A stretch of DNA of 64,000 bases from Mucilaginibacter segetis (GCF_016522075.1 NZ_JAEHFW010000001.1:372001-436000); one strand, 5' to 3'. Counted from the first letter of the stretch, positions 17,723-27,444 are shown. The notes: generated by a model from the letters alone, not told the origin. Numbers and translations are program-made.

Positions 17723-18724
17723 ATGAAATTAAGTGTGTTAGATCAGTCACCGGTGAGGAAAGGATGTACGGCAGAACAAGCTGTGCAAGAAACTGTAGAG
17801 TTAGCTAAATATACAGATGAGTTAGGTTATCATAGGTTTTGGGTATCGGAACATCATAATACAAGCAGTTTAGCCGGATCGACCCCGGAAGTGCTGATAG
17901 CACACCTTGCGGGTCAAACTAAACAAATACGTTTAGGATCGGGCGGAGTAATGATGCCAAACCATAGTACGTTAAAAGTGGCCGAGAATTTCAGAATGCT
18001 GGAAGCAATATTTCCGGGAAGAATTGATCTTGGTATGGGACGTGCCCCCGGTACTGACAGGCTTACAGCCTCAGTACTTAACCCATCTAATCAGTTTAGT
18101 GAGCAAGATTTTCTCGAACAGATGATCGACCTGCAACATTATTTCCATGATACGGCACAACACGGTACCATACAGGCAAAAATAAAAGCTATTCCGCAGG
18201 TAAAAACGGTGCCCGAAATGTGGTTGTTAAGTTCAAGTGGCCAAAGTGGATTATTTGCGGCGCATTTTGGAATGGGTTTTTCTTTTGCGCATTTTATTAA
18301 TCCAATAGGCGGCCCGCAAAGTGTAAAGATGTATCGCGAACGCTTTAAGCCGTCGCAAGATTTAACATCTCCTGAAGCTAATGTTGCTTTGTTTGTTTTT
18401 TGCAGTGATGATGAAGAAAAGATATTTCAGCACCAGGCGGTGATGGATCATCGTTTTATTCAGTTTGAAAAAGGTGGTGGATTATCGCCCCTCGGTTACG
18501 ATGACGTGAAAGATGCCACTTACACCATAACTGAGCAAGAACGTATAAAATACAACAGGCAAAGAGTAATTACAGGCACACCGGACATAATAAAGGACAA
18601 ACTATCCCGGCTCGCTAATGAATATGATGTAAATGAACTAATTGCTGTAACAATTGCAGAGAACTTTGAAGACAGGTTGAGATCGTATAAATTTTTATCT
18701 GATAGTTTTTTAATTAAAAATTAA
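17723..18724 (+). CDS. LLM-class flavin-dependent oxidoreductase (luciferase-like)
   Basis: 333 residues starting MKLSVLDQSPV, the usual beginning of this luciferase-like monooxygenase subgroup. Visible: YHRFWVSEHHNTSSLAGSTPEV, IRLGSGGVMMPNHSTLKVAE and RIDLGMGRAPGTD (about 110-122), all TIM-barrel FMN-binding strands. It probably uses reduced flavin supplied by another reductase; substrate unknown. An in-frame ATG at 17705 exists but lies at the predicted transcription start. Confidence 0.88.
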   Translation: MKLSVLDQSPVRKGCTAEQAVQETVELAKYTDELGYHRFWVSEHHNTSSLAGSTPEVLIAHLAGQTKQIRLGSGGVMMPNHSTLKVAENFRMLEAIFPGRIDLGMGRAPGTDRLTASVLNPSNQFSEQDFLEQMIDLQHYFHDTAQHGTIQAKIKAIPQVKTVPEMWLLSSSGQSGLFAAHFGMGFSFAHFINPIGGPQSVKMYRERFKPSQDLTSPEANVALFVFCSDDEEKIFQHQAVMDHRFIQFEKGGGLSPLGYDDVKDATYTITEQERIKYNRQRVITGTPDIIKDKLSRLANEYDVNELIAVTIAENFEDRLRSYKFLSDSFLIKN

Positions 18725-18769
18725 AGCTGGCAGGGTAGTTGTATAGTTATTGTTATAAAAAACAATACT

Positions 18770-19228
18770 ATGGAAACGATAGAAAAATCAATTGAAGTTT
18801 TAAATGACCTTATAGAAATAAATAATGATCGTATAGCCGGTTTTAATAAAGCGGCAAAAGATCTTGGTGAAGGGGACGCAGACTTGAAAGCTGTGTTTGA
18901 AAAGTTTGCAAACGACAGTCGTGAAAATGCAAAGGAACTATCTATAGCAATTAACCGGAGCGGGGGAGACGCTGAAACAGGTGTATCTGCAAGCGGTACT
19001 TTGCACAGGGCTTGGTTAGATGTAAAAGCTACATTTACCGGTGCAGATAGGAAAAGCATATTAGAAGAATGCGAACGCGGGGAAGATGCTATAAAAAAGG
19101 CATATCGTGATGCTTTATCACCAGATAACGGTTTATCTCCTTATTATAGCCAGCTGGTAGTAAAACAGCAGCAAATGATCAACGAAGGACACGATAAAAT
19201 AAAAATGTTACGGGATAGTCAACTATAG
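18770..19228 (+). CDS. PA2169-family (DUF2383) four-helix bundle protein
   Basis: 152 residues, all helical, beginning TIEKSIEVLNDLIEINNDRIAGF with GTLHRAWLDVKATF and ILEECERGEDAIKKAY in the middle. This matches the PA2169/DUF2383 ferritin-like family, often associated with stress responses. It may functionally accompany the DUF892 protein at 14.6 kb. Followed by a strong terminator. Confidence 0.88.
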   Translation: METIEKSIEVLNDLIEINNDRIAGFNKAAKDLGEGDADLKAVFEKFANDSRENAKELSIAINRSGGDAETGVSASGTLHRAWLDVKATFTGADRKSILEECERGEDAIKKAYRDALSPDNGLSPYYSQLVVKQQQMINEGHDKIKMLRDSQL

Positions 19229-19247
19229 TAATTATAAAAATTCTTAT

Positions 19248-19280
19248 AATGCCACCTTTAAAGAAAGGGTGGCATTTTTT
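19248..19280 (+). terminator. intrinsic terminator
   Basis: Hairpin AATGCCACCTT / AGGGTGGCATT with an AAAGAA loop and a T6 tail, downstream of the PA2169-family gene. Confidence 0.9.
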
Positions 19281-19324
19281 ATCTTAAACATGCGGATTAA
19301 AAATCTGAAATCAGGTTTTAATCG

Positions 19325-19332
19325 TATATTTG
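19325..19332 (+). promoter_or_regulatory. Bacteroidetes-type -7 box
   Basis: TATATTTG, 40 nt upstream of the desaturase GTG start. Confidence 0.5.
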
Positions 19333-19372
19333 TAACGATTATAAATAACACTACTACATTAAACAATATTTT

Positions 19373-20107
19373 GTGATTATACTGATTTTCTTTTTAGCCC
19401 ACTGGTTTTTATCCCTGTTTTTCCAAACTTTCTTCCTTCATAGATATGCCTCTCATAAGATGTTTACTACTAACAAATTCTATGAGCGCACTTTCTATAT
19501 CATGACTTATTTTTGTCAGGGTTCATCTTTTTTAAATCCACGAGCATATGCCATTATGCATCGCGAGCATCACGCTTACAGTGATACTGAAAAAGATCCG
19601 CATTCACCTCATTTTTTTACGGACGTATTTCAAATGATGTGGCATACTGTACTTAGTTATCGTGACCATATTAAAAGATTAAAAGAACCTGAAGAGCGAT
19701 TCAAAGGAAATTATCCGGAGTGGAAATTTTTGGATTATGTAGGGTCTTCAATAGTATCAAGGCTCATCTTCGGATGCTTGTATGTAGCTTTTTATGTAGC
19801 TTTTGCAACTCATTGGTGGATGTTCTTTTTATTACCTATTCATTTTATGATGGGCCCGATTCATGGTGCAATTGTTAACTGGTGTGGACATAAATACGGT
19901 TATGCCAATTTTGATAATAATGATAAGTCAAAAAACACAACTCCTTTCGACTTTTTAATGCTCGGAGAACTGTTTCAAAACAATCATCACAAACGGCCTA
20001 ATAATGCCAATTTTGGTGCTAAATGGTTTGAGATAGATCCTGTTTATCCGGTAATGAAATTAATGCACTGGGCGAGAATAATACGATTGCGAAAAGCTTA
20101 TATATAA
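19373..20107 (+). CDS. acyl-CoA/fatty acid desaturase
   Basis: 244-residue membrane di-iron desaturase (delta-9 type). All three histidine boxes are present: HRYASH (about 23-28), HREHH (about 63-67) and NNHHKRP (about 203-209). Hydrophobic segments lie at the N-terminus and at about 134-165. The most likely start is GTG at 19373; no ATG precedes the first helix. Role: introduces a double bond into acyl chains, adjusting membrane fluidity. It needs an external electron donor not found here. Confidence 0.9.
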   Translation: MIILIFFLAHWFLSLFFQTFFLHRYASHKMFTTNKFYERTFYIMTYFCQGSSFLNPRAYAIMHREHHAYSDTEKDPHSPHFFTDVFQMMWHTVLSYRDHIKRLKEPEERFKGNYPEWKFLDYVGSSIVSRLIFGCLYVAFYVAFATHWWMFFLLPIHFMMGPIHGAIVNWCGHKYGYANFDNNDKSKNTTPFDFLMLGELFQNNHHKRPNNANFGAKWFEIDPVYPVMKLMHWARIIRLRKAYI

Positions 20108-20123
20108 AACATATCAAATATTA

Positions 20124-20161
20124 AAAAAGGCGGGGTGTATTTTTTTATACCCCGCCTTTTT
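20124..20161 (+). terminator. intrinsic terminator
   Basis: 15-nt arms AAAAAGGCGGGGTGT / ATACCCCGCCTTTTT ending in T5, downstream of the desaturase gene. Confidence 0.9.
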
Positions 20162-20186
20162 ACTTTCAGCCATTAACCATTTAACC

Positions 20187-20194
20187 TATATTTG
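20187..20194 (+). promoter_or_regulatory. Bacteroidetes-type -7 box
   Basis: TATATTTG ends 23 nt before the aminotransferase ATG. Confidence 0.5.
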
Positions 20195-20217
20195 CCCTTC
20201 GTAAATAATTTTTATCC

Positions 20218-21474
20218 ATGAAGGTATCTACACTCGCCCAAAATTTAAGCGGCTCCGAAATTATAAAAATAGCAGGCGAAATAAATGAATTGAAAAAACA
20301 AGGTCAAAATATCGCCAATCTTACTATCGGCGATTTTGATTCTAATATTTACCCCATTCCAACAGAACTGAAAGACGGAATAATTGCCGCTTACAATAGT
20401 AATCAAACCAATTATCCCCCGGCAGATGGAATGCTTAGTTTACGCAACAGCGTATCTGAATTGTTAAAGAGCAGATACCAACTTAAGTATGCGTCCAATC
20501 AGATATTGATATCAGGTGGTTCAAGACCGTTGATATATTCAACTTATTTAGCACTTGTTGACCCCGGAGATAGAGTTGTATTCCCTACTCCATCGTGGAA
20601 TAATAATCATTATTGCGACTTAACGGGTGCTGAAGCAGTTTTAGTGGAAACACATGCGGAAAATAATTTTATGCCAACGGCAAATGACCTGAAACCTCAT
20701 ATAAAAGGGGCAACATTACTGGCGTTATGTTCTCCCTTAAACCCTACAGGTACCATGTTCGGTGAAAAAGATCTGGAAGAAATTTGCGATTTGGTAATTG
20801 AGGAAAATAAAAGCAGGGGAGCAGATGAAAAGCCTCTGTATTTATTATATGATCAGATATATTCACAACTCACTTTTGGTGAACATCAGCATTTTAACCC
20901 GGTAAGTCTCCGGTCTGAACTTAAAGATTACACCATTTTTATTGACGGCGGATCAAAATGTTTTGCAGCTACGGGGGTTCGTGTAGGCTGGGGCTTTGGC
21001 CCTGCTGAAGTTATAAATAACATGAAAGCCATTGTTGGTCACATGGGGGCTTGGGCTCCAAAAGCTGAACAGGTGGCTATGGCAGATTTTTTAACCAATG
21101 ACAGTTATGTAGATAATTATCTGACTCATATAAAATCTGCAATACAAGCAAGTTTAAATACACTTTATAAAGGATTTCAACAACTGAAGGCTGAAGGTTT
21201 CCCGGTTGATGCTATTGAACCAATGGGCGCTATATACCTTACCATCAAATTAGATTGTACAGGGAAAACTACAGCAGAAGGAAATGTTTTGAATAATTCT
21301 GCTGATGTTAATTTTTATCTTATTAAAGAAGCTAAAGTAGCTTTTGTGCCATTTTCTGCTTTTGGTACGGGTGAGGATGTTAACTGGTTCCGGGCCTCTG
21401 TTGGGGCATGTACTCATGCAGAAATTGAACAAATGATACCGCGTATTCGTGAGGCACTGGCTAAACTAAAATAA
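20218..21474 (+). CDS. class I/II pyridoxal-phosphate aminotransferase
   Basis: 418-residue aspartate-aminotransferase-fold enzyme. Visible: NLTIGDFDSNIYPIP near the N-terminus, NYPPADGMLSLRNSV, ALCSPLNPTGTMF (about 178-190, the Asn contacting PLP), LYDQIYSQL and the Schiff-base lysine K247 in DGGSKCFAATGVRVGW. The C-terminal RASVG supplies the carboxylate-binding Arg. Substrate pair not evident. Apparently monocistronic. Confidence 0.9.
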   Translation: MKVSTLAQNLSGSEIIKIAGEINELKKQGQNIANLTIGDFDSNIYPIPTELKDGIIAAYNSNQTNYPPADGMLSLRNSVSELLKSRYQLKYASNQILISGGSRPLIYSTYLALVDPGDRVVFPTPSWNNNHYCDLTGAEAVLVETHAENNFMPTANDLKPHIKGATLLALCSPLNPTGTMFGEKDLEEICDLVIEENKSRGADEKPLYLLYDQIYSQLTFGEHQHFNPVSLRSELKDYTIFIDGGSKCFAATGVRVGWGFGPAEVINNMKAIVGHMGAWAPKAEQVAMADFLTNDSYVDNYLTHIKSAIQASLNTLYKGFQQLKAEGFPVDAIEPMGAIYLTIKLDCTGKTTAEGNVLNNSADVNFYLIKEAKVAFVPFSAFGTGEDVNWFRASVGACTHAEIEQMIPRIREALAKLK

Positions 21475-21478
21475 CGTA

Positions 21479-22195
21479 TTACGCGGCGGTTAATATATAC
21501 TTTGCTAAACTCCTTTTTGCCACCGGCAATAAAGTCTGTTCCAGCGGAAAGTTAATATCGCTTTGCACATAATATACCGCCGGATTTGGTAAATGTTTTC
21601 TGCGGCGTATCAGATCAAGTTTTATTGACTCCGGCGTTATTGTAATGCTTTGTTCATAAGTATCAATAAATTGTATATTTATTCCGCGAAAATCATCGTC
21701 TTTATTTTGAAAAATACTTACCTGATACTCATATATCCAGTTCGTTTTTTCTTTTCCGTTTTTTAAAGAAAAGTAACCTTGATACGGCATTAAAGGAACC
21801 ACGCCGACCGGATCAATATTTAATCTGCTTTCCACAAAATCGTAAATTTCTTTACCAACATGTATTGAGTTGTTCATTTTACTTATGGCGTATGCAATAA
21901 TATTTTCTATTTCCTGCATAGAAACATCATCCTGAATAATTTTTTCATAAGTAAGCTTTAGTGCCTCAATATCAGTTTTGGTAAGTCGTTGAGGAAAAGC
22001 CTGTTGCAGAACGGCTTTATTATTTTTAAAATCTATTAAATTGTTGTAATGAAATATTAAATCGGCAAGGTTAGGATATAGCTTGTTGCTGTCAAAATGT
22101 TTATTTATTTCCTGTAGGTAATCAAGCAAAATATACTTCTTGTGTTCGAAATCTATGGAACCTTCAATAAACCAGTTAATGCCTAACGATTTCAT
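21479..22195 (-). CDS. hypothetical protein
   Basis: 238 residues, soluble, no signal peptide. The N-terminal ~130 residues are helical (KSLGINWFIEGSIDFEHKKY); the C-terminal part is mixed alpha/beta with INIQFIDTYEQSITITPESI. I do not recognise the family. It is convergent with the aminotransferase (4-nt gap) and divergent from the RsmI-like gene. A full-length, intact frame with codon use like its neighbours supports it as a real gene. Confidence 0.75.
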   Translation of the reverse strand: MKSLGINWFIEGSIDFEHKKYILLDYLQEINKHFDSNKLYPNLADLIFHYNNLIDFKNNKAVLQQAFPQRLTKTDIEALKLTYEKIIQDDVSMQEIENIIAYAISKMNNSIHVGKEIYDFVESRLNIDPVGVVPLMPYQGYFSLKNGKEKTNWIYEYQVSIFQNKDDDFRGINIQFIDTYEQSITITPESIKLDLIRRRKHLPNPAVYYVQSDINFPLEQTLLPVAKRSLAKYILTAA

Positions 22196-22249
22196 ATTTT
22201 AAACGTTATTACAATAGCTTAAATTAAATAAAAAAAGCCAAATTGCAAT

Positions 22250-22963
22250 ATGCTTTATGGAACACTTTTTTTAATACCGGTGCCTCTAGCGGATGAGTCG
22301 GCTTTAAAATCTTATACACCTTTTTTGATAGATACGATAAATAGTATCAAAGAATATATTGTAGAAAATGAAAAAACTGCTCGCCGCTTTTTAAAAGAGG
22401 CAGGACTTAAGATGCCCCAAAGCGAACTTATCATACATGATTACGGCAAGCATAAGCGCGATAATGCAGATAAAAATGATTTTTTTAAGGGATTACTTGC
22501 AGGTAATGATGTGGGTTTAATGAGCGAAGCCGGATGCCCGGGCATAGCCGATCCGGGGGCTGATATTGTAGCCGAGGCTCACCGCAAAGGCATTAAAGTG
22601 GTGCCGCTTGTAGGGCCAAGTTCGATATTACTTGCTTTAATGGCATCGGGCTTTAATGGTCAAAGTTTTACTTTTCATGGTTATATACCTATTGATAAGG
22701 CAGACCGGGTAAAAAAGATAAAGGACCTGGAAGCATTGGCAGAAAGAAATAAGCAAACTCAGTTGTTTATAGAGACACCTTTCAGGAACGACAGTTTGTT
22801 AGATGATATTTTAAAAACCTGCAAAGCCCAAACAAAATTGTGTATTGCCTGCGAAATAACCGCAAAAACGGAGTTTATAAAAACGATGAACATTGCTGAA
22901 TGGAAAAAGCAAGTGCCCGATCTGCGGAAGCGGCCTGCTATCTTTTTACTTTTTCATGCTTAA
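22250..22963 (+). CDS. RsmI-like tetrapyrrole-methylase-family SAM methyltransferase
   Basis: 237 residues of the SAM-dependent methylase family that includes RsmI (16S rRNA C1402 2'-O-methyltransferase). Visible: YGTLFLIPVPL at the start, GLMSEAGCPGIADPGADIV (about 86-104), VPLVGPSSILLALMASG (about 117-133) and QLFIETPFRNDSLLDDIL. It lacks the typical RsmI opening PTPIGNLxD, so it is the divergent Bacteroidetes form; rRNA modification is likely but not certain. Six nt separate it from the FAD monooxygenase. Confidence 0.85.
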   Translation: MLYGTLFLIPVPLADESALKSYTPFLIDTINSIKEYIVENEKTARRFLKEAGLKMPQSELIIHDYGKHKRDNADKNDFFKGLLAGNDVGLMSEAGCPGIADPGADIVAEAHRKGIKVVPLVGPSSILLALMASGFNGQSFTFHGYIPIDKADRVKKIKDLEALAERNKQTQLFIETPFRNDSLLDDILKTCKAQTKLCIACEITAKTEFIKTMNIAEWKKQVPDLRKRPAIFLLFHA

Positions 22964-22969
22964 GGAATC

Positions 22970-24562
22970 ATGTTAGCGTTGCCATCAGAAACAAAAGTTT
23001 TAATAGTAGGAGCCGGGCCTTCGGGGTTAATGATGGCGGCCCAATTACTGCGCTATGGTATACAACCTTTAATAATTGATGGTAAACAGGGCCCTACTAA
23101 TCACTCAAAAGCATTGGCTGTGCAGGCCCGGTCTTTAGAGATATACAGACAGATGGGTATAGTTGAAGGTGCATTAACCGATGGCAAACCTGCAGAAGGC
23201 GCCGAAGTGAATCTACAAGGTAAGCACACCGCCGATTTGCTGTTAGGCAAAGCAGGAGAGGGGGGAACGAAATATCCTTATATTTTAATGTACCCCCAGA
23301 ATAAAAATGAGCGTTTACTGCTTGATTTTTTAACGCTAAAGTGCTGTACAGTTTATTGGAACACCACGCTAACGGAAATAAAGCAATTAAAGAATGGTGC
23401 CCAGGCACAATTGCAAAATAATGGTAACAATTACCAGGTAAACTGTGAGTGGATTATTGGTGCCGATGGCGCGCATAGTGTTGTTCGAAAGCAGTTGGGG
23501 ATTGCCTTTGTTGGCGATACCTACCAGCACAAATTTTATCTGGCAGATATTAAATTGGACAAAGGTTTTGATGATAACCTTGTCCATTTGTTTATGGCAA
23601 AACGGGGATTTGCCGGATTTTTTTTAATGCCGGAAAATAGCAGTTATCGCATTGTAGGCAACCTGCCTCCGGATATTAGCGAAGAAGAAGTGCAATTAAG
23701 TGATGTGATGCCACACTTAAGATCTATTGTCGGGTCGGATTTGGCTATTACCAATGTTAACTGGTTTACGGTTTATAAACTGCATCACCGTATGGCTGAA
23801 AAGTTTAACGATCAACGTTGTTTTTTAATTGGCGACGCAGCACACATTCATTCACCTGTGGGCGGGCAAGGGATGAACACCGGATTACAGGATGCTTATA
23901 ACCTGGCATGGAAACTTGCTGGAGTTATAAATGGTCAGCTGATGCCGGTTGTTTTAAACAGTTATGGAGCAGAACGCATACCTGTGGCTAAAGACCTGTT
24001 AAATAGTACAGATAAGGTTTTTAACATTGTAATTTCACAAAGCTGGTTAAGTAATACATTGAAACAATTCGTGTTACCTATAGCCCTTAAATTTTTATGG
24101 GGAAAGAAACAATTCAGGAAGAGATTTTTTAAACGGGTGTCGCAGATCGGGATAAATTACAGGGAAAGTAATATCAATTTACATTTAAGTGCCGGTACAG
24201 TAATAAAAGCGGGTGACAGGATGCCTTATCTGCCCGTATATGATGAAAAAAAGCAACAATATACTGATATACACACTTGGTGTAGTAAGCCGGGGTTTAC
24301 GCTTATCACTCTTGGTGATGTAAAAGAAGGATATTTGTTCACCCTGGCTAAATGGATAACCCAAAATTACCCTACGGACTTTAATTTTTTCCATATGCCC
24401 CGATCCGAAAAGAATGCGATCGTTTTTGATACTTTTGAGGTACGTGCGGGTGAAAGGAGGGCTATAATAGTGAGGCCCGATATGCATATCGGTTATATAA
24501 ATGATATAATTGATATTGAGTTAATGAACAATTACCTGCATCAAATAGCAAAATTCGTGTAA
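22970..24562 (+). CDS. FAD-dependent monooxygenase (PheA/TfdB-like)
   Basis: 530 residues. N-terminal dinucleotide-binding VLIVGAGPSGLMMAAQLL, the middle FAD/NAD(P)H motif IIGADGAHSVVRKQLGI (the DG motif, about 160-176) and the FAD-ribityl motif FLIGDAAHIHSPVGGQGMN (about 286-304) identify an aromatic-hydroxylase-type flavoprotein, with a C-terminal thioredoxin-like segment. Substrate probably an aromatic or polyketide-like compound; none can be named. Tightly spaced with the RsmI-like gene, convergent with miaE. Confidence 0.88.
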   Translation: MLALPSETKVLIVGAGPSGLMMAAQLLRYGIQPLIIDGKQGPTNHSKALAVQARSLEIYRQMGIVEGALTDGKPAEGAEVNLQGKHTADLLLGKAGEGGTKYPYILMYPQNKNERLLLDFLTLKCCTVYWNTTLTEIKQLKNGAQAQLQNNGNNYQVNCEWIIGADGAHSVVRKQLGIAFVGDTYQHKFYLADIKLDKGFDDNLVHLFMAKRGFAGFFLMPENSSYRIVGNLPPDISEEEVQLSDVMPHLRSIVGSDLAITNVNWFTVYKLHHRMAEKFNDQRCFLIGDAAHIHSPVGGQGMNTGLQDAYNLAWKLAGVINGQLMPVVLNSYGAERIPVAKDLLNSTDKVFNIVISQSWLSNTLKQFVLPIALKFLWGKKQFRKRFFKRVSQIGINYRESNINLHLSAGTVIKAGDRMPYLPVYDEKKQQYTDIHTWCSKPGFTLITLGDVKEGYLFTLAKWITQNYPTDFNFFHMPRSEKNAIVFDTFEVRAGERRAIIVRPDMHIGYINDIIDIELMNNYLHQIAKFV

Positions 24563-25162
24563 TTATCCATGAATAGTCTCTCCTTTTCCGTAATTCTGAA
24601 TTACCTGTGCCTCAAATTTTAAAAATTCATTCCAGCGTTTATCAACATCTACCTCAACCGCATATTTTTTAGCCAGGCGTATAAACATGGCGTAATGGGT
24701 TGCTTCACTTATCATAAGTTCATGATAAAAATCAGCCAGGGAGTTATCATTTATATTTTCTGACAATACTTTAAACCGTTCACAGCTGCGCGCTTCTATC
24801 ATCGCTGAAAACAATAATCTGTCTATTAACTGCATTTCCCTGCCGCCGCCAACTATAATAAATTTCCGTAACTCGTTTACATAATTATCTTTCCGTTCCC
24901 GCCCTAATACATACCCACGTTTCAAAATTATTTCATGTACGCGTTTAAAATGATCCATTTCCTCCTGTACCAAAGCAATCATCTCCTGTACCAGATCGGA
25001 TAAGTTAGGATTTTGTACAATTAGCGTTATAGCATTACTAGCTGCCTTTTGTTCGCAAAAGGCATGGTCGGTTAAAAGCTCTTCAATATTGCTTTCTACC
25101 ACATTTTTAACCCACAGTGGATCAGTAGGTAACTGTAATTTCAGGATGGTTTTCTCGCTCAC
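24563..25162 (-). CDS. miaE: tRNA-(ms2io6A)-hydroxylase MiaE
   Basis: 199-residue ferritin-like di-iron enzyme that hydroxylates the isopentenyl group of ms2i6A37 in tRNA. Iron ligands are visible as E and ExxH pairs: DHAFCEQKAASNAI, EEMDHFKRVHEII and SEATHYAMFIRLA. I choose the GTG at 25162 (MSEKTILKLQLPTDPLWV); the TTG at 25180 would add six residues not expected for the family. Confidence 0.92.
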   Translation of the reverse strand: MSEKTILKLQLPTDPLWVKNVVESNIEELLTDHAFCEQKAASNAITLIVQNPNLSDLVQEMIALVQEEMDHFKRVHEIILKRGYVLGRERKDNYVNELRKFIIVGGGREMQLIDRLLFSAMIEARSCERFKVLSENINDNSLADFYHELMISEATHYAMFIRLAKKYAVEVDVDKRWNEFLKFEAQVIQNYGKGETIHG

Positions 25163-25227
25163 GACGTAAAGATACGGCAAAAGCCATTTATTGAAATAAC
25201 GTTTTTAAGGATATTTAAAAGGATGAA

Positions 25228-25800
25228 TTATCTATAAAGGCTTTTACTTTCTATAAAGTTTAAAACAGAATCGGGTACAAAAAATTGTACGTTCTTTTTT
25301 TCTGCTAATGATTTGCGAATGAAAGTTGCCGAAAGTTCCATTAACGGCGTCATGGTAATTGTTACTGATGGATGCGATGCAAATTCGGCATTTTCATACC
25401 CCGGCCTTGGATAAACGAATATTTGATAGTCACGTAATATTAGCCGGTAATTTTTCCATTTATGAAGCGTAACCAAATTGTCAGACCCCATGATCAAGGC
25501 AAACTCATGTTCCGGATATTTTTCTTTCAAAAATGTTAAGGTATCAATAGTATATGAGGGTTGCGGTAATTTAAGTTCTACATCACTAACTGCAATATTT
25601 GTGGCATTATCAGTAGCTAATTTAGCCATCTCCAACCTGTCATAGGTATTGATCAGGTCGCCGTATTTTTTAAGAGGATTTTGAGGCGAAACCACCAGCC
25701 ACACTTTATCGAGTGCAGTGTGGTTTGCCATATAATTTGCGATTATTAAATGACCGATATGTATCGGGTTAAATGAACCAAATAATAAGCCTATCTTCAT
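25228..25800 (-). CDS. nadD: nicotinate-nucleotide adenylyltransferase
   Basis: 190 residues. The N-terminal nucleotidyltransferase motif GLLFGSFNPIHIGHL (H-x-G-H) and the C-terminal LSATFIRKSL (S-x-T-x2-R) define NadD, which makes deamido-NAD from nicotinate mononucleotide and ATP. Downstream of gmk and yicC in the conserved Bacteroidetes order yicC-gmk-nadD; the 109-nt gap to gmk holds no gene. Confidence 0.95.
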   Translation of the reverse strand: MKIGLLFGSFNPIHIGHLIIANYMANHTALDKVWLVVSPQNPLKKYGDLINTYDRLEMAKLATDNATNIAVSDVELKLPQPSYTIDTLTFLKEKYPEHEFALIMGSDNLVTLHKWKNYRLILRDYQIFVYPRPGYENAEFASHPSVTITMTPLMELSATFIRKSLAEKKNVQFFVPDSVLNFIESKSLYR

Positions 25801-25909
25801 TAATGTTCATGGTTAAAATTTAATACTCTTATGAATTGGTAATATTTATTTCCAAAAAACATATATCCGTAAATAACTATGAACAATCAGTTAGCGTTAC
25901 TTTATTGCA

Positions 25910-26482
25910 CTAATCTGCAATAAAGTCATCAACTAATTTTTCTGCCTGTACACAAGCCGTTTCAAGATCGTAATTTTTAAGGATTATATCAAATTGAGGG
26001 GCATACTTTAATTCCTTTTCTGCTTTTGCAAAGCGTTCCTGTAGCTTTTCCGTACTATCTGTGCCCCGGCCCGTCAATCTTTCAATTAAAACTTCAAGCG
26101 ATGGAGGTTGTACAAATACAGCCAGTGCCTGCCCGTCATACTTACGCTTAAGGTGCATACCACCTTCCACATCAATATCAAAAATTACCGTTTTTCCCTT
26201 CTGCCAAATTCTTTCTATTTCGGTACGTAAGGTGCCGTAAAATGTTCCTGAATATACTTCTTCAAATTCTACAAACTGCTTTTTAGCTATCCGGTGTAAA
26301 AACTCCTCTTTGCTGATAAAATAGTAATCTTCTCCATCTTTTTCATCGCCCCGGGGCTTTCTTGTTGTGGCAGATATGGAAAACTCAAGCTTAGGCATTT
26401 TTTGAAGCAGATGATGCACTATAGTGGTTTTACCGGCACCCGACGGGGCAGAAAATATAATAAGCTTTCCTTCTTTGGTCAT
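25910..26482 (-). CDS. gmk: guanylate kinase
   Basis: 190 residues. P-loop IFSAPSGAGKTTIVHHLL at the N-terminus, GMP-binding ISATTRKPRGDEKDGEDYYF (about 36-55), VEFEEVYSGTFYGT and IFDIDVEGG. Phosphorylates GMP to GDP. Typical length and complete active site. Confidence 0.96.
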   Translation of the reverse strand: MTKEGKLIIFSAPSGAGKTTIVHHLLQKMPKLEFSISATTRKPRGDEKDGEDYYFISKEEFLHRIAKKQFVEFEEVYSGTFYGTLRTEIERIWQKGKTVIFDIDVEGGMHLKRKYDGQALAVFVQPPSLEVLIERLTGRGTDSTEKLQERFAKAEKELKYAPQFDIILKNYDLETACVQAEKLVDDFIAD

Positions 26483-26557
26483 GGAGTAATTAAACGATTA
26501 AGTATTATTCAATCGGGCGTATGCATTAAAAATTTATAATACCAGCCAGATCAAGAG

Positions 26558-27433
26558 TTATAAAACATTAAGTAATTGTTCTTTAATTTTTTCGAGCTCT
26601 TCCTTCATCCCCACTACCAGTTTTTGCATATTGGCATCATTAGCTTTTGAACCCAGTGTGTTTATTTCACGTCCTATTTCCTGCGATATAAAGCCAAGTT
26701 TTTTGCCATTAGCATCAGCATTTTTCAGAGTTTCAATAAAGTAATCACAATGACTTTTTAGTCTTATTTTTTCTTCTGTTATATCTAACTTATCAATATA
26801 ATAGATCAATTCCTGTTCAAACCGGTTCTTATCAATGTTTTCTTTACCTGCGGCATCTGTCAAAAATTGATTTAAACGTTCCCTGATGACAGGTATGCGT
26901 TTAGGCTCTTCTATTTCAACCAGCTCAAGATTTTTCAGGATGATACCAATACGGTATTTAATATCTTGTTCTAAAACATTACCCTCATCGCTTCTAAATC
27001 CCTGAAAAGCTGCCATGGCCTGTTGGAATGTTTTTTCAACTATTTGCCATTCTTCATCTGTTGCAACCTCTTCCTCATATTTAACCACTTCAGGTAAGCT
27101 TAAGGCTAACTGTAAAAGATTGTTGGAAGGTTCATTTAGCTCTGCGCTTACTGATTTTAATTGCTCGTAATAATGCTTTAATAGGTCGCGGTCTATACCT
27201 GCAGCTTTTATAGCAGAACCTTGCTGTTCAATATTAATTGATAAGTTTACTTTACCGCGTTCTATCTGTTTACTGCATTCGTTACGAAGCTGAAATTCTT
27301 TCTCGGAAAAAATTTTAGGTAAACGCAGTGATAACTCGAGAAATTTACTGTTCAGAGATTTTAATTCGACGGTATATTTTACTCTGCCGGAATCAAAGCT
27401 GGCAATTCCGTATCCTGTCATGGATTTTATCAT
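26558..27433 (-). CDS. YicC family endoribonuclease-like protein
   Basis: 291 residues starting MIKSMTGYGIASF, the invariant YicC opening, and ending with the conserved SHCDYFIETLKNADANGKKLGFISQE and REINTLGSKAND. E. coli YicC acts as an endoribonuclease on certain sRNAs. I take the start at 27433: the upstream ATG at 27439 lies inside the predicted -7 box. First gene of yicC-gmk-nadD. Confidence 0.93.
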   Translation of the reverse strand: MIKSMTGYGIASFDSGRVKYTVELKSLNSKFLELSLRLPKIFSEKEFQLRNECSKQIERGKVNLSINIEQQGSAIKAAGIDRDLLKHYYEQLKSVSAELNEPSNNLLQLALSLPEVVKYEEEVATDEEWQIVEKTFQQAMAAFQGFRSDEGNVLEQDIKYRIGIILKNLELVEIEEPKRIPVIRERLNQFLTDAAGKENIDKNRFEQELIYYIDKLDITEEKIRLKSHCDYFIETLKNADANGKKLGFISQEIGREINTLGSKANDANMQKLVVGMKEELEKIKEQLLNVL

Positions 27434-27436
27434 GTG

Positions 27437-27444
27437 CAAAGATA
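27437..27444 (-). promoter_or_regulatory. -7 box abutting the yicC start
   Basis: Minus-strand TATCTTTG (TAnnTTTG), 3 nt upstream of the chosen ATG; a leaderless or near-leaderless mRNA would result. Confidence 0.45.

Noticed and set aside
24563..25180. TTG start of miaE at 25180
   Set aside because: The GTG at 25162 gives the family N-terminus MSEKTILKLQLP; the longer form adds six unrelated residues.
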